Assembly: GCA_003506275.1 (NCBI GenBank) | Contig: DOBD01000191.1 | Location: forward strand, 1 to 13,760 | DNA: 13,760 bases | Source: Bacteroidales bacterium | Lineage (GTDB): Bacteria; Bacteroidota; Bacteroidia; Bacteroidales; UBA1402 | Direction: 5' to 3' | Shown here: positions 7,432 through 13,760 of the stretch, piece by piece | Numbering within the stretch: position 1 is the stretch's first letter | How the letters are laid out: each line of letters starts with the position of its first letter | Program-made: the position numbers and the translations under genes | Notes under the pieces: generated by a model | Seen by the model: the letters and a program-made list of their open reading frames with translations, nothing else | The model's database searches: none | Told to the model about the DNA's origin: nothing

Positions 7432-8802
7432 TTAGTCTCCATTTTCTTTTTTCAATAAATCCAAGGATTCACGAATGATGTGTTGCACTTCCAGTTTGGA
7501 GGTACACACAAATTCACACAGGGCAAAATCCTCGGGGGCGACCTCGTACAGGCCCAATTGTTCCATTTTTTCCAAATCGCCGGTGACACAGGCTCTGACC
7601 AGGTGTTCAGGCAGGATATCCATGGGAAAGACCTTCTCGTACTCACCCGACATGATCAAGGCACGTTCACCTCCCAGCACACGGGTATCAGGTTCAAAGG
7701 CTTTTCCAGGCATCAGGCGTTTGGTTAACCAGGAAAAATAGGTGCGACTGGCGCTGAACAGGTTGAATCGGGGCATGACCCAACCCAGCATTTCGTGGGT
7801 ATCGGTCCCCTCGTGTATAACCGTCAGCTGGTTGGCATAGGCGCCAAGAAATCCGTCAGCTTCCACACGACTACCCGACAATGGATCACCATTGATGTAC
7901 CTCAACGGTATTTCTTTGTGAACATTGCCGCCGACGACGGCAGACAGCGGTGCTCCTGGCAAACAACGCACGTAGATCGGTCGTACCACTTCCGGCCCTG
8001 CTACAGCAACCTGACGGGATAATTCTACCCTGCCCTGATTGAAGAGGCGGCCGATGAAGAGCACGTCGAGCAAATTGATGGTCCATACGACTTCTCCTTT
8101 GTTGATGGGCGCGATGTGATTGATTTGAACACCGACCAGCCCAGCTGGATGGGGCCCTTTGAAGGTGCGTATTTCCACTCCCTGTATAGCCCTCAATTCG
8201 GATGACTGGCAAGCATCAGGCAAGCCGAGAAAGACCAGTCCGGATGTCAATTTTGTCAAGGCGTTTAGACCGGTTTGCAGGTCCATTCCTTGCCCCTTGA
8301 GGATGTAAGCATAGTCGGGAGCCAAAGGTGCAGTATCAAAACCACTGATAAATATGGCTCTGGGTGCTTTTTCCGGGTTGGCAATCACGTCGTACGGACG
8401 CTGTTTGATATACGGCCAAAGCCCCGCTTCACACAGCCTCTCTTTGATGGCTTCAGGAGTCAGCGTCAACGGATTTTCTTTGGGAAACGCCAGGTATTCG
8501 GTCTTGAGATCTGGCTTGACCAGGATGTTGAGCAAGGAGCGCTTCTCTCCTCTGACAACGGCTGTTACCGTTCCACTGACAGCCGATACAAAGCGAATGT
8601 CCGGCTGTTGCTTGTCAACCATCAACGGAGAACCGGCCAATACGGTATCTCCCTCTTTGACTACCACCTTGGGTGTGATCCCATGGTAATCGGCAGGCGT
8701 CATCGACCAGATGTCCATGCATCCAACGGTCGTCGTCTCCAAAGCTGATCTGCCTTTGAGGTTGATGTCCAGCCCCTTTTTAATTGTTAATACAGGTACC
8801 AT
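7432..8802 (-). CDS. nqrA: Na+-translocating NADH:quinone reductase, subunit A
   Basis: This 456-residue peripheral cytoplasmic subunit lies on NqrB and is the first gene of the operon. Recognisable segments are the biotin/lipoyl-like N-terminal region (IKKGLDINLKGR at about 7-18, then a VSGTV turn), ISGFDTAPLAPD at about 152-163, GPHPAGLVGVQINHI at 216-230, the GEYEKVFPMDILPEHL segment, and the C-terminal LCEFVCTSKLEVQHIIRE stretch. I chose the ATG at 8802 because MVPVLTIKKGLD is the usual family start. An upstream in-frame ATG at 8862 would add 20 non-conserved residues and would run through the inverted repeat upstream. The family is related to RnfC but lacks its iron-sulfur motifs, as here. 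Regulation probably acts at the inverted repeat 8822-8863. Confidence 0.95.
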   Translation of the reverse strand: MVPVLTIKKGLDINLKGRSALETTTVGCMDIWSMTPADYHGITPKVVVKEGDTVLAGSPLMVDKQQPDIRFVSAVSGTVTAVVRGEKRSLLNILVKPDLKTEYLAFPKENPLTLTPEAIKERLCEAGLWPYIKQRPYDVIANPEKAPRAIFISGFDTAPLAPDYAYILKGQGMDLQTGLNALTKLTSGLVFLGLPDACQSSELRAIQGVEIRTFKGPHPAGLVGVQINHIAPINKGEVVWTINLLDVLFIGRLFNQGRVELSRQVAVAGPEVVRPIYVRCLPGAPLSAVVGGNVHKEIPLRYINGDPLSGSRVEADGFLGAYANQLTVIHEGTDTHEMLGWVMPRFNLFSASRTYFSWLTKRLMPGKAFEPDTRVLGGERALIMSGEYEKVFPMDILPEHLVRACVTGDLEKMEQLGLYEVAPEDFALCEFVCTSKLEVQHIIRESLDLLKKENGD

Positions 8803-8821
8803 ACGTATGGAAGTGCTTGAT

Positions 8822-8863
8822 TTTGGTGCGAAATTACACAATATCACCCTTTTTCGCACCAAA
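8822..8863 (-). promoter_or_regulatory. Perfect 12-bp inverted repeat over the likely nqrA promoter
   Basis: On the + strand the arms are TTTGGTGCGAAA (8822-8833) and TTTCGCACCAAA (8852-8863), exact reverse complements separated by 18 bases. The arm centres are 30 bp apart, close to three helical turns. Read toward nqrA, the distal arm supplies a TTTG that could be a -33 element. The proximal arm includes most of TAATTTCG (8836-8829), one mismatch from the Bacteroidota -7 box TAnnTTTG; the spacer of 23 bases is longer than usual. Each arm is also partly self-symmetric (TTTnGnnCnAAA). No T-run follows on either strand, so it is not a standard terminator. I infer an operator, or an RNA hairpin if transcribed from upp. 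Confidence 0.55.
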
Positions 8864-8940
8864 TAAAGAAAAATTTCCGTATTAAATTTTTGGTTATGGC
8901 AAGAATGCCCCTTTCAATAGAGTTTAAAAACTCCACCGAA

Positions 8941-9591
8941 TCAGAGTTTCTCTCCGTATGCCAGATCACCGGCATCGCCCAGACCAGGTACGATGTAGGA
9001 GTGGGCATCCAGTTCGGGATCGATGGCGGCACACCACAAGGTGGTATCCTGTGGGAAGCAGGCTTTTACGTAGTCTACTCCTTGTTGGCTGGCGATAACC
9101 GTGGCCAAATGAAGGTTGGCCGGTTTGCCCCTGGTCAGCAAGGCACCGTAGGAAAGTTCGAGCGAACTGCCGGTGGCCAACATTGGATCGGTCAGAATGA
9201 GTGTCTTACCCTCGATGGAAGGAGCAGCGATGTATTCCACGTGGATGTCAAACTTGAGGGCATCCTTGTATTTACGGTAGGCCGACACGAAGGCATTTTC
9301 AGCCTGATCGAAATAACTGAGAAAACCCTGATGGAAAGGAAGACCTGCTCTGAGGATGGTGGAAATGACCACTTGGTCTTCGATGGTATTCACCCTGGTT
9401 GTTCCCAGTGGCGTAAGAACGTCCTTGACACAGTAAGAAAAGGTCTTGCTCATTTCATAGGCCATGATCTCACCAATTCGTTCAACATTGCGTCTAAACC
9501 GCATCCTGTCTTTCTGTATGGTGACGTCGCGAATTTCCAGTAAATACTGGTTCAGTAACGTGTTGGCTTCGGATAAGTTAATGATGTTCAT
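8941..9591 (-). CDS. upp: Uracil phosphoribosyltransferase
   Basis: This 216-residue cytosolic salvage enzyme makes UMP and pyrophosphate from uracil and PRPP. The PRPP-binding loop is ILTDPMLATGSS within 131-143, and the uracil-binding C-terminal signature PGLGDAGDLAYGEK is at 202-215. An RAGLPFHQG segment at 81-89 matches the UPRTase dimer/flexible-loop region. Length is slightly above the 208-209 residues typical of E. coli-type enzymes. It is divergent from pckA and lies 138 bases upstream of nqrA on the same strand. No clear terminator separates it from nqrA, so some read-through into the nqr operon is possible. A consensus -7 box lies 20 bases upstream of the ATG. Confidence 0.95.
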   Translation of the reverse strand: MNIINLSEANTLLNQYLLEIRDVTIQKDRMRFRRNVERIGEIMAYEMSKTFSYCVKDVLTPLGTTRVNTIEDQVVISTILRAGLPFHQGFLSYFDQAENAFVSAYRKYKDALKFDIHVEYIAAPSIEGKTLILTDPMLATGSSLELSYGALLTRGKPANLHLATVIASQQGVDYVKACFPQDTTLWCAAIDPELDAHSYIVPGLGDAGDLAYGEKL

Positions 9592-9610
9592 AGCGGTCGT
9601 TTTTCGCCGG

Positions 9611-9618
9611 CAAAGGTA
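9611..9618 (-). promoter_or_regulatory. Candidate upp promoter -7 box
   Basis: Read on the - strand, 9618 to 9611 is TACCTTTG, an exact match to the Bacteroidota -7 consensus TAnnTTTG. Transcription would start about 7 bases further on, giving a leader of roughly a dozen bases before the upp ATG at 9591. The -33 TTTG is not clear: about 18 bases upstream there is only a weak match. Chance matches are possible in such a short motif; position is the main support. Confidence 0.55.
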
Positions 9619-9740
9619 AGGAAAAGCCCCGGTTTCCAGGAATCTTCTGTGTCATTTTTGCGACAACCGGCTACGAAATGTTAAAAACCCAAATAAGGAA
9701 ATATTTCTTTAATTACCGTGGGCGGTTTGATTTTTTTTCG

Positions 9741-9748
9741 TATTTTTG
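9741..9748 (+). promoter_or_regulatory. Candidate pckA promoter -7 box
   Basis: TATTTTTG matches TAnnTTTG exactly and lies 65 bases before the pckA ATG, predicting an untranslated leader of about 58 bases. A TTTG at 9726-9729 is only 11 bases upstream, too close for a normal -33 element, and no good match sits at the usual 19-21 base spacing. An eight-T run (9731-9738) lies just upstream. A near-palindrome centred at 9702/9703 (GAAATATTTC, 9698-9707, symmetric outward with one mismatch) is a possible activator or repressor site. The leader itself is A/T-rich with no Shine-Dalgarno sequence. Confidence 0.5.
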
Positions 9749-9812
9749 TCCTTGCACAAGAAGGTTTTTGATAGATTAGTTAACTGAGTATAAATCAATT
9801 TATTATTTAACA

Positions 9813-11405
9813 ATGGCGCAATTAGATTTGAGCAAGTACGGAATCAAGGGTGATTTCGAAGTTGTTCACAACCCCTCCTACGAGGTGCTGTTTCAGGATG
9901 AAATGAATCCTGCCAACCAAGGTTTTGAAAAGGCTAAGCTGACCAACACGGGTGCTACTGCCGTGTTCACGGGCAAGTTTACCGGTCGCTCACCCAAAGA
10001 CAAGTTTATTGTCAAGGACAGTGTGACTGAAGATACACTCTGGTGGGATGGCACCATCAACCGCCCCACAACCCCAGAGGTTTTTGACCACTGCAAAGAT
10101 TTGGTAACCAAGCAATTGTCAACTGCCAAAAAATTGTACGTTGTCGATACGTTCTGCGGCACCAACGAAGATACCCGCATGAAAGTGCGCTTCATCATGG
10201 AAGTGGCATGGCAGGCTCACTTCGTAACCAATATGTTCATTCGTCCTTCGCACTACGAACTGGCCAATTACGGTGAACCTGATTTCGTAACCCTTAATGG
10301 ATCGAAGACCATCAACCCCAACTGGAAAGAACAAGGTTTGCATTCCGAGAACTTCACCTTGTTTGATTTGACCCGTAAAATGCAGGTCATCGGTGGTACC
10401 TGGTATGGTGGTGAAATGAAGAAAGGCATTTTCGCTTTGATGAACTACTACTTGCCTTTGAAGGGTATTGCTTCCATGCACTGCTCGGCCAATGTCGGTG
10501 TAGACGGTGATGTGGCTGTTTTCTTCGGTTTGTCCGGTACGGGCAAGACCACCCTGTCAGCTGACCCCAAACGTTACCTGATCGGTGACGACGAACACGG
10601 CTGGGATGATCATGGTGTGTTTAACTACGAAGGTGGTTGCTACGCCAAAACCATCAACCTGAGCGAGGAAAACGAACCCGATATCTGGAAGGCCATCAAA
10701 CGTGATGCCTTGTTGGAAAACGTGACGGTAAATGAAGACGGCAGCATCGACTACTCCGATGGTTCCGTAACGGAAAACACCCGCGTATCCTACCCCATCT
10801 ACCACATCAGCAAGATTGTATTGCCTTCCCGCGCCGGTCACGCCAATAAAATCATCTACTTGTCAGCCGATGCGTTTGGTGTATTGCCTCCTGTTTCCAT
10901 CCTCGATGACAACCAGGCTCAATACCACTTCCTTTGCGGCTTCACCTCCAAGTTGGCCGGAACGGAACGTGGCATCACCGAACCTGTTCCTTCTTTCTCC
11001 CCCGCTTTCGGCGAAGCCTTCCTGACCTTGCACCCCACGGTATATGCCAGCACATTGGTGAAAAAGATGGAAGAACACGGAGGCAAGGCTTACCTGGTCA
11101 ACACCGGTTGGAATGGTACGGGCAAGCGCATCTCCATCAAGGACACCCGCGCTATTATCGACGCCATCATCAATGGTTCGATCGAAAAGGCCGAAACCAA
11201 ACACATCCCCATCATGAACCTGACGGTTCCTGTCAAACTGGACGGTGTTTCCGATATCCTCGACCCCCGCAATACCTACAGCGACGTTAAGGAATGGGAA
11301 GCCAAAGCCACCAAACTGGCCGGCATGTACATTGAAAACTTCAAGCAATACTGCGACAACGACGCAGCCATTGCGTTGATTCCCTCAGGTCCGCAGCTGC
11401 CGTAA
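9813..11405 (+). CDS. pckA: Phosphoenolpyruvate carboxykinase (ATP)
   Basis: This 530-residue cytosolic enzyme interconverts oxaloacetate plus ATP with PEP, CO2 and ADP. In fermentative Bacteroidota it can run toward oxaloacetate; the direction here is not visible from sequence. The ATP-type P-loop [11 protein letters not shown] is at 239-249 and the kinase-2-like metal-binding segment LIGDDEHGW at 256-264. The substrate-binding TGRSPKDKF is at 58-66, with R59 as the oxaloacetate-contacting arginine. GEMKKG at 200-205 supplies the metal-binding lysine, and MHCSANVG at 222-229 supplies the histidine ligand (H223). A late SRAGHANK segment contains the conserved active-site arginine. Length is close to the 540 residues of the E. 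coli enzyme. It is monocistronic, divergent from upp, and followed by a strong hairpin terminator. Confidence 0.98.
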   Translation: MAQLDLSKYGIKGDFEVVHNPSYEVLFQDEMNPANQGFEKAKLTNTGATAVFTGKFTGRSPKDKFIVKDSVTEDTLWWDGTINRPTTPEVFDHCKDLVTKQLSTAKKLYVVDTFCGTNEDTRMKVRFIMEVAWQAHFVTNMFIRPSHYELANYGEPDFVTLNGSKTINPNWKEQGLHSENFTLFDLTRKMQVIGGTWYGGEMKKGIFALMNYYLPLKGIASMHCSANVGVDGDVAVFFGLSGTGKTTLSADPKRYLIGDDEHGWDDHGVFNYEGGCYAKTINLSEENEPDIWKAIKRDALLENVTVNEDGSIDYSDGSVTENTRVSYPIYHISKIVLPSRAGHANKIIYLSADAFGVLPPVSILDDNQAQYHFLCGFTSKLAGTERGITEPVPSFSPAFGEAFLTLHPTVYASTLVKKMEEHGGKAYLVNTGWNGTGKRISIKDTRAIIDAIINGSIEKAETKHIPIMNLTVPVKLDGVSDILDPRNTYSDVKEWEAKATKLAGMYIENFKQYCDNDAAIALIPSGPQLP

Positions 11406-11435
11406 TTTCTGTTTCTCTAGCTTTTTCATAACTCC

Positions 11436-11471
11436 AAGCGGGAGAGAGCCTTAAGGCTTTCTCCCGCTTTT
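11436..11471 (+). terminator. Intrinsic terminator of pckA
   Basis: A 15-bp stem (11436-11450 with 11455-11469) closes on a TTAA tetraloop. The only imperfection is one G-T wobble, and the lower stem is GC-rich. A short T run (TTTT at 11468-11471, partly in the stem) follows on the + strand. It starts 31 bases after the pckA stop. The MORN-protein gene converges from the right, but the - strand copy lacks a following T run, so the site mainly serves pckA. Confidence 0.85.
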
Positions 11472-11525
11472 CGTTAACGGTCAGGGTTACCACTCAACCC
11501 TCTATGACGGATTCCGCAGGCAGCA

Positions 11526-12071
11526 TCAGGGTGCTGAATCGTATGATTTTTCAGAAATCAACAGGCCTGCTTCATCCCACATATACCAGGTGCCTGTTTT
11601 TTGGCCGTTTTTATAGTACATCTCATACCTTCTGATGCCGTTTTCATCCCAAATCATCCAGACACCGTCTTTCAGGCCATCGGCGTATTCTGCCTGGGCA
11701 ATAAGCATACCGCTTTCATTGTATGTACGCCAGATACCGTGAAAAAGGCCTTTCCGAAAAGCACGGACCTCTTTGATTCTGGCGTTGGGGAAATACACCA
11801 CGTAGGTTCCTTCCGGTCGCCCGTTGTACAAAAAGACGTCTAGCTTTACATCGCCACTTTCGTAGTATTCCCGATAATAACCAGTGAACAATTCGGTTTG
11901 AGTCTTGTCTGTGTAATACAAGCCTTCACTATACACCGGTTGTTGAACGACAACGTTGACAGACGCTTTTTTCTCTCCGTACAGGGCCAGCGACGCCAAC
12001 ACCCCACACACGAGGATCAACACGGTCAGCCTGTTCTTTATTTTCAATCGTATCATGCGGTAACTATTCAT
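11526..12071 (-). CDS. MORN-repeat (YwqK/MORN_2-type) protein with N-terminal membrane anchor or signal
   Basis: This 181-residue protein begins with a basic stretch and a hydrophobic segment (about 13-31), either a signal peptide or a single membrane anchor, so the rest is probably outside the inner membrane. From residue 65 it consists of exact 24-residue repeats at 65-88, 89-112, 113-136 and 137-160, plus a partial fifth at 161-181. Each follows the pattern aromatic-x-x-[Y/W/F]-x-x-[N/S]-G near the start and [Y/K/D]-[N/G]-G-x-x-x-G at the end, typical of the MORN_2 family. Such proteins are common in Bacteroidota. Many are labelled YwqK antitoxin, but no toxin gene is adjacent, and I would not assign that role. 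The start may instead be the internal ATG at 12056. It lies 43 bases after the lipoprotein stop on the same strand. Confidence 0.75.
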   Translation of the reverse strand: MNSYRMIRLKIKNRLTVLILVCGVLASLALYGEKKASVNVVVQQPVYSEGLYYTDKTQTELFTGYYREYYESGDVKLDVFLYNGRPEGTYVVYFPNARIKEVRAFRKGLFHGIWRTYNESGMLIAQAEYADGLKDGVWMIWDENGIRRYEMYYKNGQKTGTWYMWDEAGLLISEKSYDSAP

Positions 12072-12114
12072 TCATGGTGCTAAAAGCAACCATCATAGGG
12101 TACGTGGTTAACCA

Positions 12115-13269
12115 TCAGAAGGGGTAGTTTGTCCAGGAGAAAAGACTCGTGGCGCAACCCGTATTACCCGTCACAATCTGAACCAGGGGATAGGTTGTTG
12201 TATTCGGATTGACCTCTTTGCCAACAATGGCGTTGGTTAAGCTAGTGGTCAAATTGACACGTGACGTGGTCAGGCCGGCACCTTTTGAATCGGAAAAATC
12301 GACCAAATCAACCACAGTACCCGTACCCTTTACCAAGGCGTTTGTAATGACGGCTTTGGCTTCACGACGAATCTTTATCAGATCCATCATTTGTGTGGCA
12401 ACCGTTGTACCTGGAGCCAACCTCAAATCAAATGTCACATTGTTCACCGTGAAGTCAGACTGATCCGTCTGGCCCTGATAGTTGCCATCAAAATTGCCAT
12501 CAGCTTCAATCCCGCGAGGATCCGATTCAGAGCTGGTGAAGCCCGTTTCCCAGATGCCATAGGCATTGGTCAACGTACCTTTATACCCTTGGGTGAAGTC
12601 AAACATATCATCGTCAGCATTGACAACAAGCAGATTGGACACATTAACCGAACCACCAAAAAACTCAATGCCGTCGTCGGCACTCTCCAGCACATATACA
12701 TGCTCAATGGTTGTGCCGCTACCAACACCGTTCAATGTCAGTCCATTGTGTTCTACATTGGCGCTGGATCGGGCACCACAATACGCCAGCTTCAGGTAGG
12801 AGATCGATCCGGAATTATCATTGGCTATCGTTCCGCCGTATACATAGGCTGAATTTATTTCCGTGGATCCGGTAAGGCCACCACCCAGGGGTGCTTTACC
12901 GTTGATGATGAGTCCTCCCCAATAACCAGCGGTGGCATTGGTGCTATCGGCTGTCATGATCACAGGTTTAGAAGCCGTGCCTCTGACGTAGATCTTGCCC
13001 CCTTGGAGAACAAGAATATAGTTGCTGAACCCTTTTTTTGCCTTAATGGTGGTACCGGCGGGAATATCCAACACGCCCCCATTTTCCACAATGACTGGGC
13101 CTGTGATGGTGTAGATCTTGTCGGGGTCCAACGTCTTTGTGTCAGTGATACTGCCTGATAACTGTGTTTCGACGCCAGTCTGGGTTTCGTCTTCATTGGT
13201 GCAGGAGATCATTGAGACAGACAAGAGCATCAGGAAGCCCACTGTCAGTAAGGAAAATAACTGTTTCAT
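12115..13269 (-). CDS. Putative surface-exposed beta-helix-like lipoprotein next to a TonB-dependent receptor
   Basis: This protein has 384 residues from the ATG at 13269 (MKQLFSLLTV). An in-frame ATG at 13281 would add four residues. A hydrophobic signal ends at a lipobox-like MISC with C23 as the lipidation site, and the next residues TNEDET are acidic, resembling the export signal that sends Bacteroidota lipoproteins to the cell surface. The mature part is rich in Gly, Asn, Thr and Val with repeating short strands, including GYWGGLIINGKAPLGGG (about 115-131), consistent with a right-handed parallel beta-helix. Acidic clusters are ADDGIEFFGG (197-206) and NADDDMFDF (217-225), plus several Asp/Gly turns at 250-273. 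Related proteins often sit beside TonB-dependent receptors, as here (53-base gap). It is not a SusD homologue by eye. Function and ligand are unknown. Confidence 0.7.
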   Translation of the reverse strand: MKQLFSLLTVGFLMLLSVSMISCTNEDETQTGVETQLSGSITDTKTLDPDKIYTITGPVIVENGGVLDIPAGTTIKAKKGFSNYILVLQGGKIYVRGTASKPVIMTADSTNATAGYWGGLIINGKAPLGGGLTGSTEINSAYVYGGTIANDNSGSISYLKLAYCGARSSANVEHNGLTLNGVGSGTTIEHVYVLESADDGIEFFGGSVNVSNLLVVNADDDMFDFTQGYKGTLTNAYGIWETGFTSSESDPRGIEADGNFDGNYQGQTDQSDFTVNNVTFDLRLAPGTTVATQMMDLIKIRREAKAVITNALVKGTGTVVDLVDFSDSKGAGLTTSRVNLTTSLTNAIVGKEVNPNTTTYPLVQIVTGNTGCATSLFSWTNYPF

Positions 13270-13322
13270 TGTTTCTAACATTTAATTGATTAACAGGTTG
13301 TTATGAAATTCACACGGTAGTT

Positions 13323-13760
13323 TTAGAACGTGTAGGAAACACCCAGGTTGAGGCTCATGCCTTTGTGGTATTCGTTCAGAACAAGGGTATTGCCTTGATT
13401 GTCGTTGCGGGTCAGGCGAATGGCCGGATCCAATAGGTTGCTGGCTTTAAGCTTGACAGCCAGATGCTTGCTCCACTTATAAGCAGAGACAAGGTTGAGC
13501 GTCGGAACACCTTTGTCGATGATGTCGTGATAGCCCATGGTGCCCAGGGTGTGAATTCGGTCACTGGTATAGTTGACGATCAAAGCGCATAGGAAGCTTT
13601 TATCAAAAGCGGCATGGGAATACGACAGATCAACATTTGTCATAAAAGGAGAGGCTCCCTCCAGGTTGGTGCGGCGAGGTGTCGTGTTGACAATGTCAAG
13701 ATTCAACCCCATCAGCATATACGAGGCATTGAATCCTATTGCAAGGCGATGATTGCTTTG
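13323..13760 (-). CDS. TonB-dependent outer-membrane receptor, C-terminal fragment
   Basis: The frame is open to the right edge of the window, so only the last 145 codons are present; the ATG at 13718 is internal. The visible part alternates polar and hydrophobic residues in amphipathic strands (for example HRLAIGFNASYML and the later LAVKLKASNLLDP). It ends GVSYTF, the terminal aromatic residue expected for an outer-membrane beta-barrel recognised by the BAM complex. The ASNLLDP strand-turn and the KGMSLNLGVSYTF ending are characteristic of Bacteroidota TonB-dependent receptors. The plug domain, TonB box and any carboxypeptidase-like N-terminal domain lie outside. It is 53 bases upstream of the lipoprotein gene on the same strand, suggesting one operon. 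Substrate cannot be inferred from this fragment. Confidence 0.85.
   Translation of the reverse strand, partial: QSNHRLAIGFNASYMLMGLNLDIVNTTPRRTNLEGASPFMTNVDLSYSHAAFDKSFLCALIVNYTSDRIHTLGTMGYHDIIDKGVPTLNLVSAYKWSKHLAVKLKASNLLDPAIRLTRNDNQGNTLVLNEYHKGMSLNLGVSYTF

Noticed and set aside
8275..8748. 157-codon frame on the + strand antisense to nqrA
   Set aside because: The NqrA frame is conserved across this stretch; the antisense translation shows no family features.
8803..8862. 20-residue N-terminal extension of NqrA from an upstream ATG
   Set aside because: The added residues are not family-like, they run across the inverted repeat, and the start at 8802 gives the standard NqrA N-terminus.
8920..8933. 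Near-palindrome GAGTTTAAAAACTC just after upp as a terminator
   Set aside because: The stem would be only 5-6 bp, AT-rich and without a T run on the - strand.
8890..9543. 217-codon frame on the + strand antisense to upp
   Set aside because: upp on the other strand has PRPP and uracil signatures throughout; the antisense frame has none and no promoter of its own.
9731..9738. Eight-T run upstream of the pckA -7 box as a phase-variation tract
   Set aside because: Eight bases is short for slippage control, the region is generally A/T-rich, and a central metabolic gene is an unlikely target.
11526..12071. Toxin-antitoxin antitoxin label for the MORN-repeat protein
   Set aside because: No adjacent toxin-like gene is present, and the N-terminal membrane or signal segment does not fit a cytoplasmic antitoxin.
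12105..12114. Perfect 10-bp palindrome TGGTTAACCA between the lipoprotein and MORN genes
   Set aside because: A 10-bp AT/GC palindrome is plausible by chance in 13.8 kb and has no promoter or T run beside it.

Overview
The window looks like chromosomal DNA from a member of the Bacteroidota, roughly half G+C by eye. Three things suggest this: a TonB-dependent receptor paired with a surface-type lipoprotein, gene starts without strong Shine-Dalgarno sequences, and promoter -7 boxes of the TAnnTTTG type. The order and genus cannot be fixed from the sequence. I found no tRNA, rRNA, CRISPR array, insertion sequence, phage gene or sign of recent transfer. No stretch longer than about 220 bases lacks a gene.

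Layout. Bases 1-2870 (+ strand) hold a tight unit: the 3' end of korA, korB and a PanE/ApbA-family reductase, separated by 2 and 3 bases. Bases 2917-8802 (- strand) hold a complete six-gene Na+-translocating NADH:quinone reductase operon, transcribed nqrA-B-C-D-E-F and converging on the kor unit. All the covalent-FMN and iron-sulfur ligands I checked are present. Upstream of nqrA on the same strand lies upp (8941-9591). A 221-base region then separates upp from the divergent pckA (9813-11405, +), which ends at a strong hairpin terminator. The remainder (11526-13760, -) reads as TonB-dependent receptor (C-terminal part only), then a beta-helix-like lipoprotein, then a MORN-repeat protein.

How the genes fit together. 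KorAB couples 2-oxoacid oxidation to ferredoxin reduction, Na+-NQR turns NADH oxidation into a sodium gradient, and PckA interconverts oxaloacetate and PEP. The left and central parts are therefore core energy and carbon metabolism, with pyrimidine salvage (upp) inserted. The right-hand part is an envelope module of unknown substrate.

The most interesting items are a perfect 12-bp inverted repeat lying over the likely nqrA promoter and the receptor/lipoprotein/MORN unit, whose lipoprotein carries an acidic stretch after its lipidation cysteine and dense Asp clusters. I saw no clear evidence of a wholly new defence or mobile system.
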